Shown here piece after piece: positions 26,842 to 36,354 of a DNA stretch of 64,000 nt. Below the pieces are notes generated by a model that was given only the letters and a program-made list of their open reading frames with translations, was not told the DNA's origin and searched no databases. A program made the translations under genes and the position numbers. This stretch comes from Paenibacillus sp. FSL A5-0031 (lineage in GTDB: Bacteria; Bacillota; Bacilli; Paenibacillales; Paenibacillaceae): the NCBI RefSeq assembly GCF_001956295.1, contig NZ_MRTD01000009.1, forward strand, positions 248,001 to 312,000, in the 5' to 3' direction. Each line of letters begins with the position of its first letter. The first letter of the stretch is position 1.

Positions 26842-27053
26842 ATTATTGCATAAATGATTATTTACTGTCTAGAGCCAACTTGAATTAATAAATGTACAGG
26901 GGCTATTTACTGATTATGTCTTGTTCACGTTTATGCTAATTCGTCCGATATTGAAAGAAATCACACGTCTCTCTCATTTAAGCGATGTCATCCAGCCTCT
27001 ATAATGACAATAACCGAGGTTAGTCAGACAATACGTGAAAAAGAGGTGCAGCA

Positions 27054-27938
27054 ATGAAGTCTTACGTGAATTTAACTGGATATTTATTTATATCCCCGTT
27101 TCTAATCGGATTTTTTTTGTTAACACTATATCCGGCTCTTCAATCGTTATACTTTTCGTTTACCGATTATTCGCTGCTGGAGCCTGGAAGCTGGGTAGGA
27201 ACGGACAATTATAAAAGAATGTTTACGGCAGATCCCAATTTTTCGAAATCGTTAGGAATAACGTTTACTTATGTTATTTTTGCTGTACCTCTCAAGCTAT
27301 TGTTTGCATTGTTAGTCGCTATCGTTCTAAATAAGCAAATTAAAGGAATGTCCTTCTACCGGACCATTATGTATTTGCCATCGCTCATTGGGGGAAGTAT
27401 CGCAGTGGCTGTCCTTTGGAAGAACATTTTTGGAGCAGAGGGCTTCATCAGCAAGCTGCTATCCTGGTTTGGCATCGAGAACATGAGTATGGTGACGAAT
27501 CCAGATACGGCGCTAAGCACGCTCGTTTTGCTGCAGGCTTGGCAGTTCGGTTCGGCGATGATTATCTTTCTTGCAGGATTAAAGCAAATTCCAAAAGAAC
27601 TGTACGAAGCCTCATCTGTGGATGGAGCAGGCAAGCTCAGGCAGTTTTTCAGCGTGACGCTGACAATGCTCTCTCCTGTCATTTTGTTTAACTTGATTCT
27701 TGGTTTGATTGGCTCCTTTCAAATGTTCACACAGGCTTTCATCATTACAAAAGGTGGCCCGCTAAAATCGACATATATGTACGCTCTTTATTTATATGAA
27801 AAAGCTTTTGGCGCTTTCCAAATGGGCTACGCTTCAGCTCTTGCTTGGGTGCTGTTGTTAATTATTGCTGCGGCTACCGCGCTGAATTTTGCGATATCAA
27901 AGTATTGGGTGTTCTATGAAAGTGAAGGTGGAAGATGA
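27054..27938 (+). CDS. Sugar ABC transporter permease (UgpA/MalF-like)
   Basis: A 294-residue CUT1 permease with six helices; GYLFISPFLIGFFLLTLYPAL opens helix 1 and LYEASSVDGAGKLRQFFSVT is the EAA loop. AAGAGGTG lies before the ATG at 27054. It overlaps its partner by ATGA. It belongs with the binding lipoprotein at 32502 and the GH105-type hydrolase at 33962, pointing to pectin-derived oligosaccharides such as unsaturated rhamnogalacturonan disaccharides; that is inference from context. Confidence 0.9.
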   Translation: MKSYVNLTGYLFISPFLIGFFLLTLYPALQSLYFSFTDYSLLEPGSWVGTDNYKRMFTADPNFSKSLGITFTYVIFAVPLKLLFALLVAIVLNKQIKGMSFYRTIMYLPSLIGGSIAVAVLWKNIFGAEGFISKLLSWFGIENMSMVTNPDTALSTLVLLQAWQFGSAMIIFLAGLKQIPKELYEASSVDGAGKLRQFFSVTLTMLSPVILFNLILGLIGSFQMFTQAFIITKGGPLKSTYMYALYLYEKAFGAFQMGYASALAWVLLLIIAAATALNFAISKYWVFYESEGGR

Positions 27939-28786
27939 TGTTGAAGACGTTGAAGTGGATGAAAGACAGGAATCTTCCAACGCATCTTATTTTAATCCTT
28001 GTTTGTCTGGTCATGATCTATCCTATCGTATGGTGGCTTGGAGCTTCACTTAAAACCAATGCGGAAATGAGCTTGCCGGGCATCTTCCCAAGCGATCCGC
28101 AATGGAGCAATTACGTGAAGGGCTGGACTGCGATTCCAGATCATACGTTCAGCCGCTTTTTTACGAATTCCTTTATTATAGAATTATTTAGCGTCACGGG
28201 CTCCGTGGCTACAGCCAGCTTGGTCGCCTTTGGCTTCGCAAGAATAAACTTTAAGTTCAGCAAGCTATGGTTTTCACTGTTATTGCTAACGATGATGATA
28301 CCTTCTCAGGTTATTGTGATCCCGCAGTACGTTATGTTTTTTGATTTTAATTGGATCAATACGTATTTGCCGATTATTGTGCCTCATTTCTTTGGGGGAG
28401 GCGGATTCTTCGTCTTCCTGCTCGTACAATTCATTAGGAGCATACCTCGTGAGCTTGATGAATCGGCAAAAATTGATGGGTGCAGTACATTCGGTATTTA
28501 TTTCCGCATCATTATGCCGCTCATTAAACCAGCGTTAGTCACCGTGGCTATTTACTCCTTTCTATGGACATGGGACGATTTTTTCCAGCAGCTGCTCTAT
28601 ATCAACAGCGTCGAGAAATTCACGGTCGGACTAGCCCTTCGTTTGTTTATGGACTCACAATCAAGCGTTGAGTGGGGACAAATGCTAGCCATGTCACTGT
28701 TGTCGATTATTCCGTCGGTCATTGTTTTTTTCATGGCACAGAAGCAATTTATAGAAGGAATTGCAACAACGGGGCTAAAAGGGTAA
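27935..28786 (+). CDS. Sugar ABC transporter permease (UgpE/MalG-like)
   Basis: A 283-residue second channel subunit, starting at ATG 27935 that overlaps the previous TGA. Six helices; EAA loop ELDESAKIDGCSTFGIYFRIIMP; the closing segment AQKQFIEGIATTGLKG is family-typical. An unusual GGGGFFVFLL stretch marks helix 4. A 173-base gap with a large hairpin separates it from the sensor kinase gene. Confidence 0.9.
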   Translation: MMLKTLKWMKDRNLPTHLILILVCLVMIYPIVWWLGASLKTNAEMSLPGIFPSDPQWSNYVKGWTAIPDHTFSRFFTNSFIIELFSVTGSVATASLVAFGFARINFKFSKLWFSLLLLTMMIPSQVIVIPQYVMFFDFNWINTYLPIIVPHFFGGGGFFVFLLVQFIRSIPRELDESAKIDGCSTFGIYFRIIMPLIKPALVTVAIYSFLWTWDDFFQQLLYINSVEKFTVGLALRLFMDSQSSVEWGQMLAMSLLSIIPSVIVFFMAQKQFIEGIATTGLKG

Positions 28787-28812
28787 TACTTAACCATGTT
28801 TATAAAATAAAG

Positions 28813-28900
28813 AAATGGACAGAGAACCGCGCTCTCTTAAGCTTCATGACTCTTAGACGTCAGGAAGCTTTAAAGGAGCAGCGGTTCGTCTTGTCCATTT
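28813..28900 (+). terminator. Long compound hairpin between permease and sensor kinase genes
   Basis: AAATGGACA with GAACCGC and CTC (28813-28834) pairs with GAGC, GCGGTTC and TGTCCATTT (28876-28900) with small bulges, and an inner stem pairs TTAAGCTTC/GTC elements with GAAGCTTTAA. The T-run after it is weak (ATTTTGTCG). It may end most transcription after the permeases, stabilise their mRNA, or both. Confidence 0.55.
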
Positions 28901-28959
28901 TGTCGTATGGTCAATTCTATGCTAACGCCGTTCAAATCGGCAAGGGAGGTTAATTCTGC

Positions 28960-30723
28960 ATGTCTCGAAATCCGTTCAAAACGTATCGCATGAGCAGCTT
29001 ATATATGCTTACGTTCGGAGGCTTTTTGGTGCTGTTTCTCATCCTCCTTATGGCTGTAAGCTACCAGGTGACCTCTGCCTATATGTCCAAGCAGGTGTCT
29101 GTCTATCAGCAGGAGCTGCTCGATGAGGTTGGCAAACGCATTGATGTCAAAATGACCTCGGTAGAGCAGGTTGCATTGTCGATTACGAGAAATGAGGCTC
29201 TGCTCGACTATTTGAAAAATAGGCAAAGTGATGTATACAACAGAAAACTAGCCCAACAAGATTTAAGCTATTATTTATCCAATATCGTATACAGCTGGAA
29301 TGATGTACTCAGCTCCGTACAAGTGTACATGCATGATCCACTTCCCAATGTGGGTCTGCCGGCTGCGTTTGAAGAAATGGAAGATTTGCCGCAGGAGGAG
29401 TGGTATCCAATCGTTAGCCAAAGCGATTATGCGTGGATCGGTGAACGAGAAGTTGCTGCTGCGAATCAGAACAAGAAGGCTATCGGCTTCGCGCAAAAAA
29501 TATATTCCGATACAAATCAATTTCTCGGCGTGCTTGTGCTGGGGATGAAGCCAGAGGCGGTGCAGGACACGCTGCTAAATGAAAGTAACAAAAATCGCGG
29601 CATTAAGCGTGTGCTCATGGGCAATGGCCAGCAAATGATTACGGATGCAGGTTTCGCGCGGGAGGAAAATGTTTGGCTGCGCGATATGATTAAAAGTTAT
29701 TACGATAATTCGAGCTATTTAAGCGGTAGAAAGGTAGAGCTTGGGGAAACTTATTTCGTCACCGAATCAGGGGATGAAAATGCGCAGTGGCAGGTCATTC
29801 AATTCACGCCTTTAAAGGGGATTTCAGAGGACAGCACTAGAATTGCTTTTATGCTGGGAGCGATCGGCATTGCAGCCATTCTTATAGCCTTCTTCTTTAC
29901 GCTTTTATTCTCACGACAATTTATGAAGCCGATCATGACGCTGAAGCAAGGAATGGACCGCTTTTCAGTCGATAGGTTGAAGTCAGAAATGCCTCGCGAT
30001 TATACGAATGAATTCGGTATTTTGTTCCGAGGCTACGATGCTTTGACTGAACGCGTTACGGAGCTGTACGCACATTTGGAGAAACAATATATAAAGCAGA
30101 AGGAATTGGATGTCAAAGCGCTTCAGGCGATGATTAATCCACATTTTTTGTACAATACACTGGATCAGATTAATTGGATGGCTATTGAGGCCAATCAACC
30201 CAAAATTAGTGAAGTGCTAGAGCTGGTGGGGAAAATGTTCCGAATTGGCTTGTCTAACGGTGATACGATCGTAACCGTTCGGGAAGAGCTGGCTTATATA
30301 GGAAGTTATTTGCAAATTCAGCAGATTAGGATGGAGCCTTTTAAGCTGAGCGTATCGATTGAATTGCCTCCTTCGCTCGAAACCTATTATATGCCGAAGG
30401 TGCTGCTCCAGCCAATTGTCGAAAATGCCGTCATGCACGGCTTTCACGGCAGGCAAAATGGTTCCGTGCACATCCGGGTATTAGAGCATAAAGAGGGCAT
30501 CGCTTTTGTCATTCAAGATAACGGAAATGGGTTTCGCCCATCACAAACCGAAATGCCGCAGCATCAGACGAAGATGGGCGGCTACGGCATCCGTAATGTA
30601 GAGGAGCGTATTGAAGCTTTGTTTGGATCGCCTTACGGGATAGAAGTCGCAAGCGTGTTCGGTGAAGGCGCCTCGGTCACCGTTCTTATACCCAAACGTG
30701 ATAAATCCAATTACTATCGTTGA
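28960..30723 (+). CDS. YesM-type sensor histidine kinase
   Basis: A 587-residue membrane kinase: helix 1 at about 15-38, an extracellular sensor domain of about 250 residues, helix 2 near 295-320 (IAAILIAFFFTLLFS), a HAMP linker and a His_kinase domain with the phosphoacceptor in LQAMINPHFLYNTLDQINWM near residue 395. ATPase motifs are PIVENAVMHGF and GGYGIRNVEERIEAL. GGGAGG precedes ATG 28960 by 10 bases. It pairs with the YesN-type regulator at 30743; such pairs usually sense the sugar carried by the neighbouring CUT1 importer and activate its genes. Confidence 0.93.
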   Translation: MSRNPFKTYRMSSLYMLTFGGFLVLFLILLMAVSYQVTSAYMSKQVSVYQQELLDEVGKRIDVKMTSVEQVALSITRNEALLDYLKNRQSDVYNRKLAQQDLSYYLSNIVYSWNDVLSSVQVYMHDPLPNVGLPAAFEEMEDLPQEEWYPIVSQSDYAWIGEREVAAANQNKKAIGFAQKIYSDTNQFLGVLVLGMKPEAVQDTLLNESNKNRGIKRVLMGNGQQMITDAGFAREENVWLRDMIKSYYDNSSYLSGRKVELGETYFVTESGDENAQWQVIQFTPLKGISEDSTRIAFMLGAIGIAAILIAFFFTLLFSRQFMKPIMTLKQGMDRFSVDRLKSEMPRDYTNEFGILFRGYDALTERVTELYAHLEKQYIKQKELDVKALQAMINPHFLYNTLDQINWMAIEANQPKISEVLELVGKMFRIGLSNGDTIVTVREELAYIGSYLQIQQIRMEPFKLSVSIELPPSLETYYMPKVLLQPIVENAVMHGFHGRQNGSVHIRVLEHKEGIAFVIQDNGNGFRPSQTEMPQHQTKMGGYGIRNVEERIEALFGSPYGIEVASVFGEGASVTVLIPKRDKSNYYR

Positions 30724-30742
30724 TATTTTAGGAGGAACGACC

Positions 30743-32446
30743 ATGTGGAGAGCAGTCATTATTGAAGATGAGCGAAAAATCATTCAAATTATGCGGGGCA
30801 TCAGCATATGGAAGGAGCTTGGCATTGAGGTGGTCGGAGACGCTCAGGACGGTCATGCTGGTTTCGAGCTCATTATGGCTGAGCAGCCGGATATCGTTAT
30901 TACCGATATTTACATGCCGATCTTGAATGGACTTGCAATGATTGAGCAGCTGCGTGAGAGGCAATTCGCGGGAAAAATTATCGTGTTGTCAGGTTATTCG
31001 GACTTTGAATATGCAAGACAGGCGCTTCGGCTGCAAGTGGATGACTATTTAAATAAGCCTATTTCGTTAACGACGATGAAAGAGGTGTTGTCGAAGGCAA
31101 TCTCGGAGCTTGAGACCGTCATGAATGAACAGCAGCAGAACGAGCGAATAAAAGAAAAACTGATGTTTTATGAGCCCTATGTTCAAAGAAAATGGATGAA
31201 TTACGTTGTTACCGGTTCCCGGGACACAGGATTCAGTGATATTGAAGAGGTGAACCAGAAATTTGGTTCTTGGAATTATAAGGGGCATCTTGTATTAATC
31301 ATCGAAATGGTGCGAACGGAACGAATCAGCAGTCTCTCGATTGTTGATCATAATTTGTTTTATTTTGCGCTGAGCAACATCATTGAGGAGATTGCCGCAG
31401 AGGGATTTCCAGAATCGGCACTTGTCGAGCTGTACAGCCATCATTGTGCGCTGCTGCTGCATATAAGCGGAAATGATGAATGCGCAGCGGCGGAGGCTAA
31501 GGCGCTGAAGCTGGCAGAACGTATCGCTCAAGCGGTCTATTCATTCCTGAAAATAGAAATCGTAGTAGGCATCGGCGGTATGAAGCGCGAGTGGCGAGAG
31601 ATTGCCGCATCGACAGAGGAAGGATTTCATGCACTTTATTTCAAAAGCCGCCGGTTAAGCAAGGAGCATAAGGTGTTTGCGATGCCGGACTCGTTGGCGA
31701 AGGAAGAATATCAGCTTTATCAGGAGCTGAAGCAGGGACTATATCCGTTCAAGATGTATCAGGAGCTATCTGAGGCGGTCGCACATGCGCAAATTGACCA
31801 AGCGATCGCTATTATACAGCGGTTTATTATTCAGCAGGACAGCATCAACAAAATACCGATGGCTTATATTCGACATTTTTGCGCGGAACTGTGGGGAGTA
31901 ATCGTCCATGCTTTGTCTCAGGCGGGTGTTGTACAGGAGCACATTCATGCAAATGACGAGGCATATTCCGCCATCGAATCGTTAACCTCGGCCAAGGAGA
32001 TGGAGCTGTGGCTCATCGGAAAGCTGCAGCAGATTGGCATGCAGTTTCATGCAAATGCTAATGTAAAGCATCTTCAAGCCGTCGAATTTATTATTCAATA
32101 TGTTCACGAGAACTATGATAAGGAGCTGACGTTGACAGATATAGCGGACGAGATCGGTATGTCGCGCAGCTATTTAAGCCATATTTTCAAAAAAACGACG
32201 GATGACACTTTCAACACTTATTTAACCAAGGTGCGGATGGAGAGAGCGAAGTCGCTAATCATGGAAGGGAAACATCTTATTTATGAGGTGGCGGACAAGG
32301 TTGGCTACAAAAACGTGCCTTATTTTAGCACATTATTTAAAAAATATACGGGAATGAATCCGACACAGCTGTTTGAAACGTACAATTCCGCATTATCGTC
32401 AAATATTGAAAATAATCGGACATCCACCTCGTATCCAGCGGATTAG
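30743..32446 (+). CDS. YesN-type response regulator with AraC-type DNA-binding domain
   Basis: A 567-residue regulator. Receiver domain 1-125 with phosphorylation site Asp55 (IVITDIYMPILNG) and Lys near 104 (YLNKPIS). A middle region of about 330 residues of unclear fold follows. The C-terminal 100 residues form an AraC double helix-turn-helix (YDKELTLTDIADEIGMSRSY, VADKVGYKNVPYFSTLFKKY, GMNPTQL). I set the start at ATG 30743 behind GGAGG; upstream codons in frame lie inside the kinase gene. It should activate the importer and hydrolase genes around it. Confidence 0.93.
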   Translation: MWRAVIIEDERKIIQIMRGISIWKELGIEVVGDAQDGHAGFELIMAEQPDIVITDIYMPILNGLAMIEQLRERQFAGKIIVLSGYSDFEYARQALRLQVDDYLNKPISLTTMKEVLSKAISELETVMNEQQQNERIKEKLMFYEPYVQRKWMNYVVTGSRDTGFSDIEEVNQKFGSWNYKGHLVLIIEMVRTERISSLSIVDHNLFYFALSNIIEEIAAEGFPESALVELYSHHCALLLHISGNDECAAAEAKALKLAERIAQAVYSFLKIEIVVGIGGMKREWREIAASTEEGFHALYFKSRRLSKEHKVFAMPDSLAKEEYQLYQELKQGLYPFKMYQELSEAVAHAQIDQAIAIIQRFIIQQDSINKIPMAYIRHFCAELWGVIVHALSQAGVVQEHIHANDEAYSAIESLTSAKEMELWLIGKLQQIGMQFHANANVKHLQAVEFIIQYVHENYDKELTLTDIADEIGMSRSYLSHIFKKTTDDTFNTYLTKVRMERAKSLIMEGKHLIYEVADKVGYKNVPYFSTLFKKYTGMNPTQLFETYNSALSSNIENNRTSTSYPAD

Positions 32447-32501
32447 CGCTATGTTACCATTCGAGTGTATCAACACAAACATCCAAGGAGGGGCTAAAAA
32501 A

Positions 32502-33794
32502 ATGAAAACCAAAAGATGGCTGACTGTCATTCTGGCTGCAGCTTTGACGGTTTCGCTGGCAGCTTGCGGCGGCAAAAATGATAATGCTGCGGGTGAAGAA
32601 GGGAACAAAGGGGGGAAGCAGGACATTACACTGAGAGTAATGTGGTGGGGCTCACAAACGCGGCATGACGCTACCTTGAAAGCGATCGCTCTGTATGAGG
32701 AGCAAAATCCGAACGTGAAGATCGTGTCGGAGTATTCGGGCTGGGATGGTTATTGGGACAAACTGGCTACGCTGTCTGCTGCACGCAATATGCCGGATAT
32801 TTTTCAAATGGATGCCTCTTACCTAGGGGATTACGCCACAAGAAATCAATTGCTCGACTGGGAAGGTGCAGACTTGTCTAAGCTCGATGCCAAACTATTG
32901 GATACGGGAGCTGTAGAGGGCAAGCAAGTAGCGCTTCCAGCAGGAAGAAACAGTTATGGAATCGTTTACAACAAGTCGTTGTTTACGCAATATGGCATTG
33001 AAGAGCCGAAGGAAGACTGGAAGTGGGATGATTTCTTCAAAATGGCCCGCGATGCGCGTACTAAATTGCCTGAAGGGATGTATCTATCGAGAGACTTCTC
33101 TGCTGGTGAGCTGGAATACCGTGCTTATCAGCATGCAGAAGGAAAAGGTCCTTTCTATATAGACAACAAATTGAACATGGATAAAGACACATGGCTGGAA
33201 TGGTCCACTATTTGGAGTGATATGCGTAAAGACGGTATCGTAGCACCAGCAGAGCAGACCATTTCAGACGTAGAGCTAGACACACAGTTCGATTCACTCG
33301 TTAAGGGCAAGGTTCTAATGAAAGGCACACATTCCTCGCAAATTGCTGCGTACGACAGCTTATTGCCAGGTAAGCTTGGTGTAGCTGCATTCCCTTCTGA
33401 CACAGAAGCGGGCGGCTGGCTAAAACCGACATTTTATTGGTCTATAGCTGCAGGCACGAAGCAGGCGGAGGAATCGAAGAAGTTTGTCCTATGGCTGCTA
33501 AATGATCCGGAAGCTGGCAAAATCTTGAAGACGGAGCGTGGAACACCTGTTTCTGATGAAGTGATGGCTGCAATCGAGGCAGACTTGACCGATGCGGATA
33601 AGCTAGGCCAGCAAATGTTGGAGAAGATCGCTAAGAATGCTCAGCCTTTTACGGCTCAGCCTCCTGGTTATAACGATTTCGGAAGAGATATGAATAATAC
33701 GATTCAAAGCGTTATCTTTAACAAAACAACGCCGGATAAGGCGTATGAAACGATTCAGAAGCTTGCGGCCGATACGGAAGCCAGCTTGAAATAG
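32502..33794 (+). CDS. Sugar-binding lipoprotein of a CUT1 ABC importer
   Basis: A 430-residue lipoprotein; the signal ends at Cys22 (SLAAC) and a Gly/Asn/Lys linker follows. The mature part begins ITLRVMWWGSQTRHDATLKA and carries family 1 binding-protein segments (MPDIFQMDASYLGDY, SYGIVYNKSLF, SIAAGTKQAEESKKFVLWLL). AAGGAGGGG precedes ATG 32502, which is preferred over upstream in-frame codons within the regulator gene. It is the substrate receptor for the permeases at 27054 and 27935 although the sensor genes lie between. Confidence 0.93.
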   Translation: MKTKRWLTVILAAALTVSLAACGGKNDNAAGEEGNKGGKQDITLRVMWWGSQTRHDATLKAIALYEEQNPNVKIVSEYSGWDGYWDKLATLSAARNMPDIFQMDASYLGDYATRNQLLDWEGADLSKLDAKLLDTGAVEGKQVALPAGRNSYGIVYNKSLFTQYGIEEPKEDWKWDDFFKMARDARTKLPEGMYLSRDFSAGELEYRAYQHAEGKGPFYIDNKLNMDKDTWLEWSTIWSDMRKDGIVAPAEQTISDVELDTQFDSLVKGKVLMKGTHSSQIAAYDSLLPGKLGVAAFPSDTEAGGWLKPTFYWSIAAGTKQAEESKKFVLWLLNDPEAGKILKTERGTPVSDEVMAAIEADLTDADKLGQQMLEKIAKNAQPFTAQPPGYNDFGRDMNNTIQSVIFNKTTPDKAYETIQKLAADTEASLK

Positions 33795-33893
33795 CATGCA
33801 TCTCATTTCACGAAGGTATTCAAGCAACTTGCTGGGACATCGCTAGAGCATTATCGGAAGCATGCGCACGGACGCGGATAATGAGGCGGGGGC

Positions 33894-33933
33894 GAAGGCG
33901 TTCCATCCTTGCGAGGAGGGAACGCCTTTTTTC
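33894..33933 (+). terminator. Intrinsic terminator before the GH105-type gene
   Basis: AAGGCGTTCC and GGGAACGCCTT form a stable stem with a GAGGAGGG-containing loop side, followed by six T residues. It ends 29 bases before the GH105-type start, so expression of that gene needs readthrough or a local promoter. Confidence 0.88.
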
Positions 33934-33961
33934 TCATCATAAAAAGAAGGAGCAATGTGCA

Positions 33962-36145
33962 ATGACAAGTTTACAGGAACAAGGCAGCATGTATGAGAAA
34001 ACGGGTGCGGACATCTTAGCTGCAATACGGGGCTTATCCAACCGTTATGTAGCCGAACATCCTGCACAGCCGTACGTATATCGAGCCTTTAATCGTGAAG
34101 GCATCCAGCGTGCGGAGGACTTTAGATATAGATTCGATCTGGAGGATCGGTTTCCAGAAGCGCTGCCGGGACAGCATTGCTACGTATGGGGGAAAGTATG
34201 GAGCGATGCTTCGGATACTGAGCAGCATTGGTCAGTGACAGCCTGCTGTCCACTTGAGATCTTCGTAAATAATAGGAGTGTATTTCGCAGCTTGCCGCAT
34301 GAAGAAAATGAGGGGCGAACAAGGGGATGCAGCGCAGTGCTCGGCAAAGGCTGGAATGACGTGGTGCTGAAATATACGAAAACACGCGCTGGTTTTGGCG
34401 GCTTATTCGGTACGTCGAACACCAAATGGGTAATATACCATTCCGTCGTCGCTTCAAAGGAACGTGAAGGTCAGGAGGGCTGGTTATACAGTGAACCGAT
34501 TCACAATTCATTGCCTATTGAGCGGCTGCCAAGAGACGGCCAGTCTGAGCTTGAGGATACGTTGAAGTGGTATCCAAGGCTAAGTTGGCCAAAACAAGAG
34601 CAAGTTAAATCGCCTTTGTCGCGAGTGTTTGGCGAGGCACAAGGACGGACGGGCTTTGCATGGGCGCGGTTGTATGTACCGGGATATGGCGTTGAATGCC
34701 GTATTAAGGGAAGCACCGCCGGCAAGATAACGATGTATATTGACGGAAAAGAGGTTTTTCAAACCAACCAGACGGGTGAATTTGATGTGCCTATTGAAAT
34801 GTCTTTCGGTGAGCATAACCTTATTATCAAACAAACGGCAACGAGTGAATGGGGGGTTCATGCAGAAGTTTGGCTAGGCGAAAGCCAATTGACGTTCACA
34901 AACCCTATGCAGATAAAGGGCTGCTTGGGAAATTGGTTGTATCTAGGACCGTTTATCGAAAAGCATGTTCCCGATATAGAGCAGCTTAAAGAGCTGTATC
35001 GCATTTTTGAAGACGGAGAACATGGAACCTATTGGAGGATGGATGCTCCTGGTACTTGGGTCCGTCCTTATATGGAGGCACCTTTGTTTGGCAAATGGAA
35101 TTATCCTTTAGGTGTCACACTATACGGGTTGTTACAGGCTGGTAGAAAGCTTAAGCGGAGCGATCTTGTGCGATACGTGACTGAACACGTTGGTCAAACC
35201 ACATCATGGTATGCATACATGAAGTGGGATCGTCAACAATATGGCGCGCCGGGCATTCTTCATCCGATGGCTCGCATCGACAGTCTTGATGATTGCGGCT
35301 CATTCGGTTCAATTATGCTGGAAGCATTCAAGGAACATGAACAGCTGCCTGGGGCGGATGCGCTTGCCTATGAAATCGGACATTATATAGCGAATGTGCA
35401 GGAAAGACTTCCTGACGGAGCTTTTTACCGTGAGAATCCGACTGGGACAAATACGTTGTGGGCGGATGATCTTTATATGGCCGTACCTTTTCTATGCCGT
35501 TATTATCAGCTAACTGGGGATGAGGCGTATGTATCTGAAGCGGCAAACCAGTTCTTGCTATACAAGAAGTATTTGCTTATGCCAGAGAAAGGCATTATGT
35601 CGCATGTATTTGATTTTAAGCATGGAATGGCGACCGATGTTGCATGGGGACGTGGGAATGGCTGGGTACTTTTCTCGTTATCAGAGCTGCTTGCTGTTTT
35701 GCCCGAAAAACATACGCAGCGTAGCGAGCTGCTGGACATGTTCCGATCGCTAAGTGCCAGCTATCTCCGCTATCAAAGTGATGAAGGGCTTTGGCGACAA
35801 GTTATTGATGAAAAGGATGCTTATTTGGAGACCTCGTGCACGGCTATGTTCATCTATGCCTATTCCAAGGGCGTGTGCAGCGGCTGGCTGCCAGATGCAT
35901 CTGCCTATGCTGAAAGTGCATTTCGAGCATGGGAAGGTTTGACCCGGCACTGCATGGATACCAAGGGGAATTTATATGGTGTATGCCGTGGCTCGGGCTA
36001 TTCTTTCTCGAGTCACTATTATAAGTACGACTTGCATACACAGCTCAATGATACGCATGGCATTGGCATTGTTCTGCTCGCTGGAGTAGAAATGCTTCTG
36101 CTTAAGGAATGGCTTCAACAAAAGAGAGGTATTGAAACGATTTAG
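33962..36145 (+). CDS. Unsaturated uronyl hydrolase-like protein (GH105/GH88 type) with N-terminal beta domain
   Basis: A 727-residue cytoplasmic protein. The first 360 residues are beta-rich with no confident family. From about 370 to the end an (alpha/alpha)6 barrel of the GH88/GH105 group is recognisable: HPMARIDSLDDCGSFGSIML, NPTGTNTLWADDLYMAVPF (the Asp pair at the usual catalytic position), YKKYLLMPEKGIMSHVFD and WGRGNGWVLFSLSELLAVLP. GH105 members hydrate and split unsaturated galacturonyl residues from pectin lyase products, matching the importer upstream. AAGGAG lies 9 bases before ATG 33962. The length is almost double that of YteR, so the front part may add binding or be a separate function. 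Confidence 0.8.
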   Translation: MTSLQEQGSMYEKTGADILAAIRGLSNRYVAEHPAQPYVYRAFNREGIQRAEDFRYRFDLEDRFPEALPGQHCYVWGKVWSDASDTEQHWSVTACCPLEIFVNNRSVFRSLPHEENEGRTRGCSAVLGKGWNDVVLKYTKTRAGFGGLFGTSNTKWVIYHSVVASKEREGQEGWLYSEPIHNSLPIERLPRDGQSELEDTLKWYPRLSWPKQEQVKSPLSRVFGEAQGRTGFAWARLYVPGYGVECRIKGSTAGKITMYIDGKEVFQTNQTGEFDVPIEMSFGEHNLIIKQTATSEWGVHAEVWLGESQLTFTNPMQIKGCLGNWLYLGPFIEKHVPDIEQLKELYRIFEDGEHGTYWRMDAPGTWVRPYMEAPLFGKWNYPLGVTLYGLLQAGRKLKRSDLVRYVTEHVGQTTSWYAYMKWDRQQYGAPGILHPMARIDSLDDCGSFGSIMLEAFKEHEQLPGADALAYEIGHYIANVQERLPDGAFYRENPTGTNTLWADDLYMAVPFLCRYYQLTGDEAYVSEAANQFLLYKKYLLMPEKGIMSHVFDFKHGMATDVAWGRGNGWVLFSLSELLAVLPEKHTQRSELLDMFRSLSASYLRYQSDEGLWRQVIDEKDAYLETSCTAMFIYAYSKGVCSGWLPDASAYAESAFRAWEGLTRHCMDTKGNLYGVCRGSGYSFSSHYYKYDLHTQLNDTHGIGIVLLAGVEMLLLKEWLQQKRGIETI

Positions 36146-36185
36146 CCTCCTCCAATACTCAAACTATTAAAGCTTTTGCGAATAT

Positions 36186-36236
36186 GAAAAGGGAATGCTT
36201 CATGGTTAATAACCAGTGAAGCATTCCCTTTTTTAA
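36186..36236 (+). terminator. Intrinsic terminator after the GH105-type gene
   Basis: AAAAGGGAATGCTTCA pairs with TGAAGCATTCCCTTTT, followed by T residues. Confidence 0.92.
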
Positions 36237-36354
36237 AAATATAAGAAAGTATATTATTTTTCATACTTATCTTATAGTTCACCGTCTAAGCTGCTTCAGC
36301 GTCAGAAGGACGCCGAAGGCGTTTTAGCTTGCAGCATCATGCTAGAAATATGGG

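Noticed and set aside
26628..26888. Plus-strand 86-residue open frame
   Set aside because: It covers the helix-turn-helix coding region and operator of lacI on the other strand and has no recognisable content.
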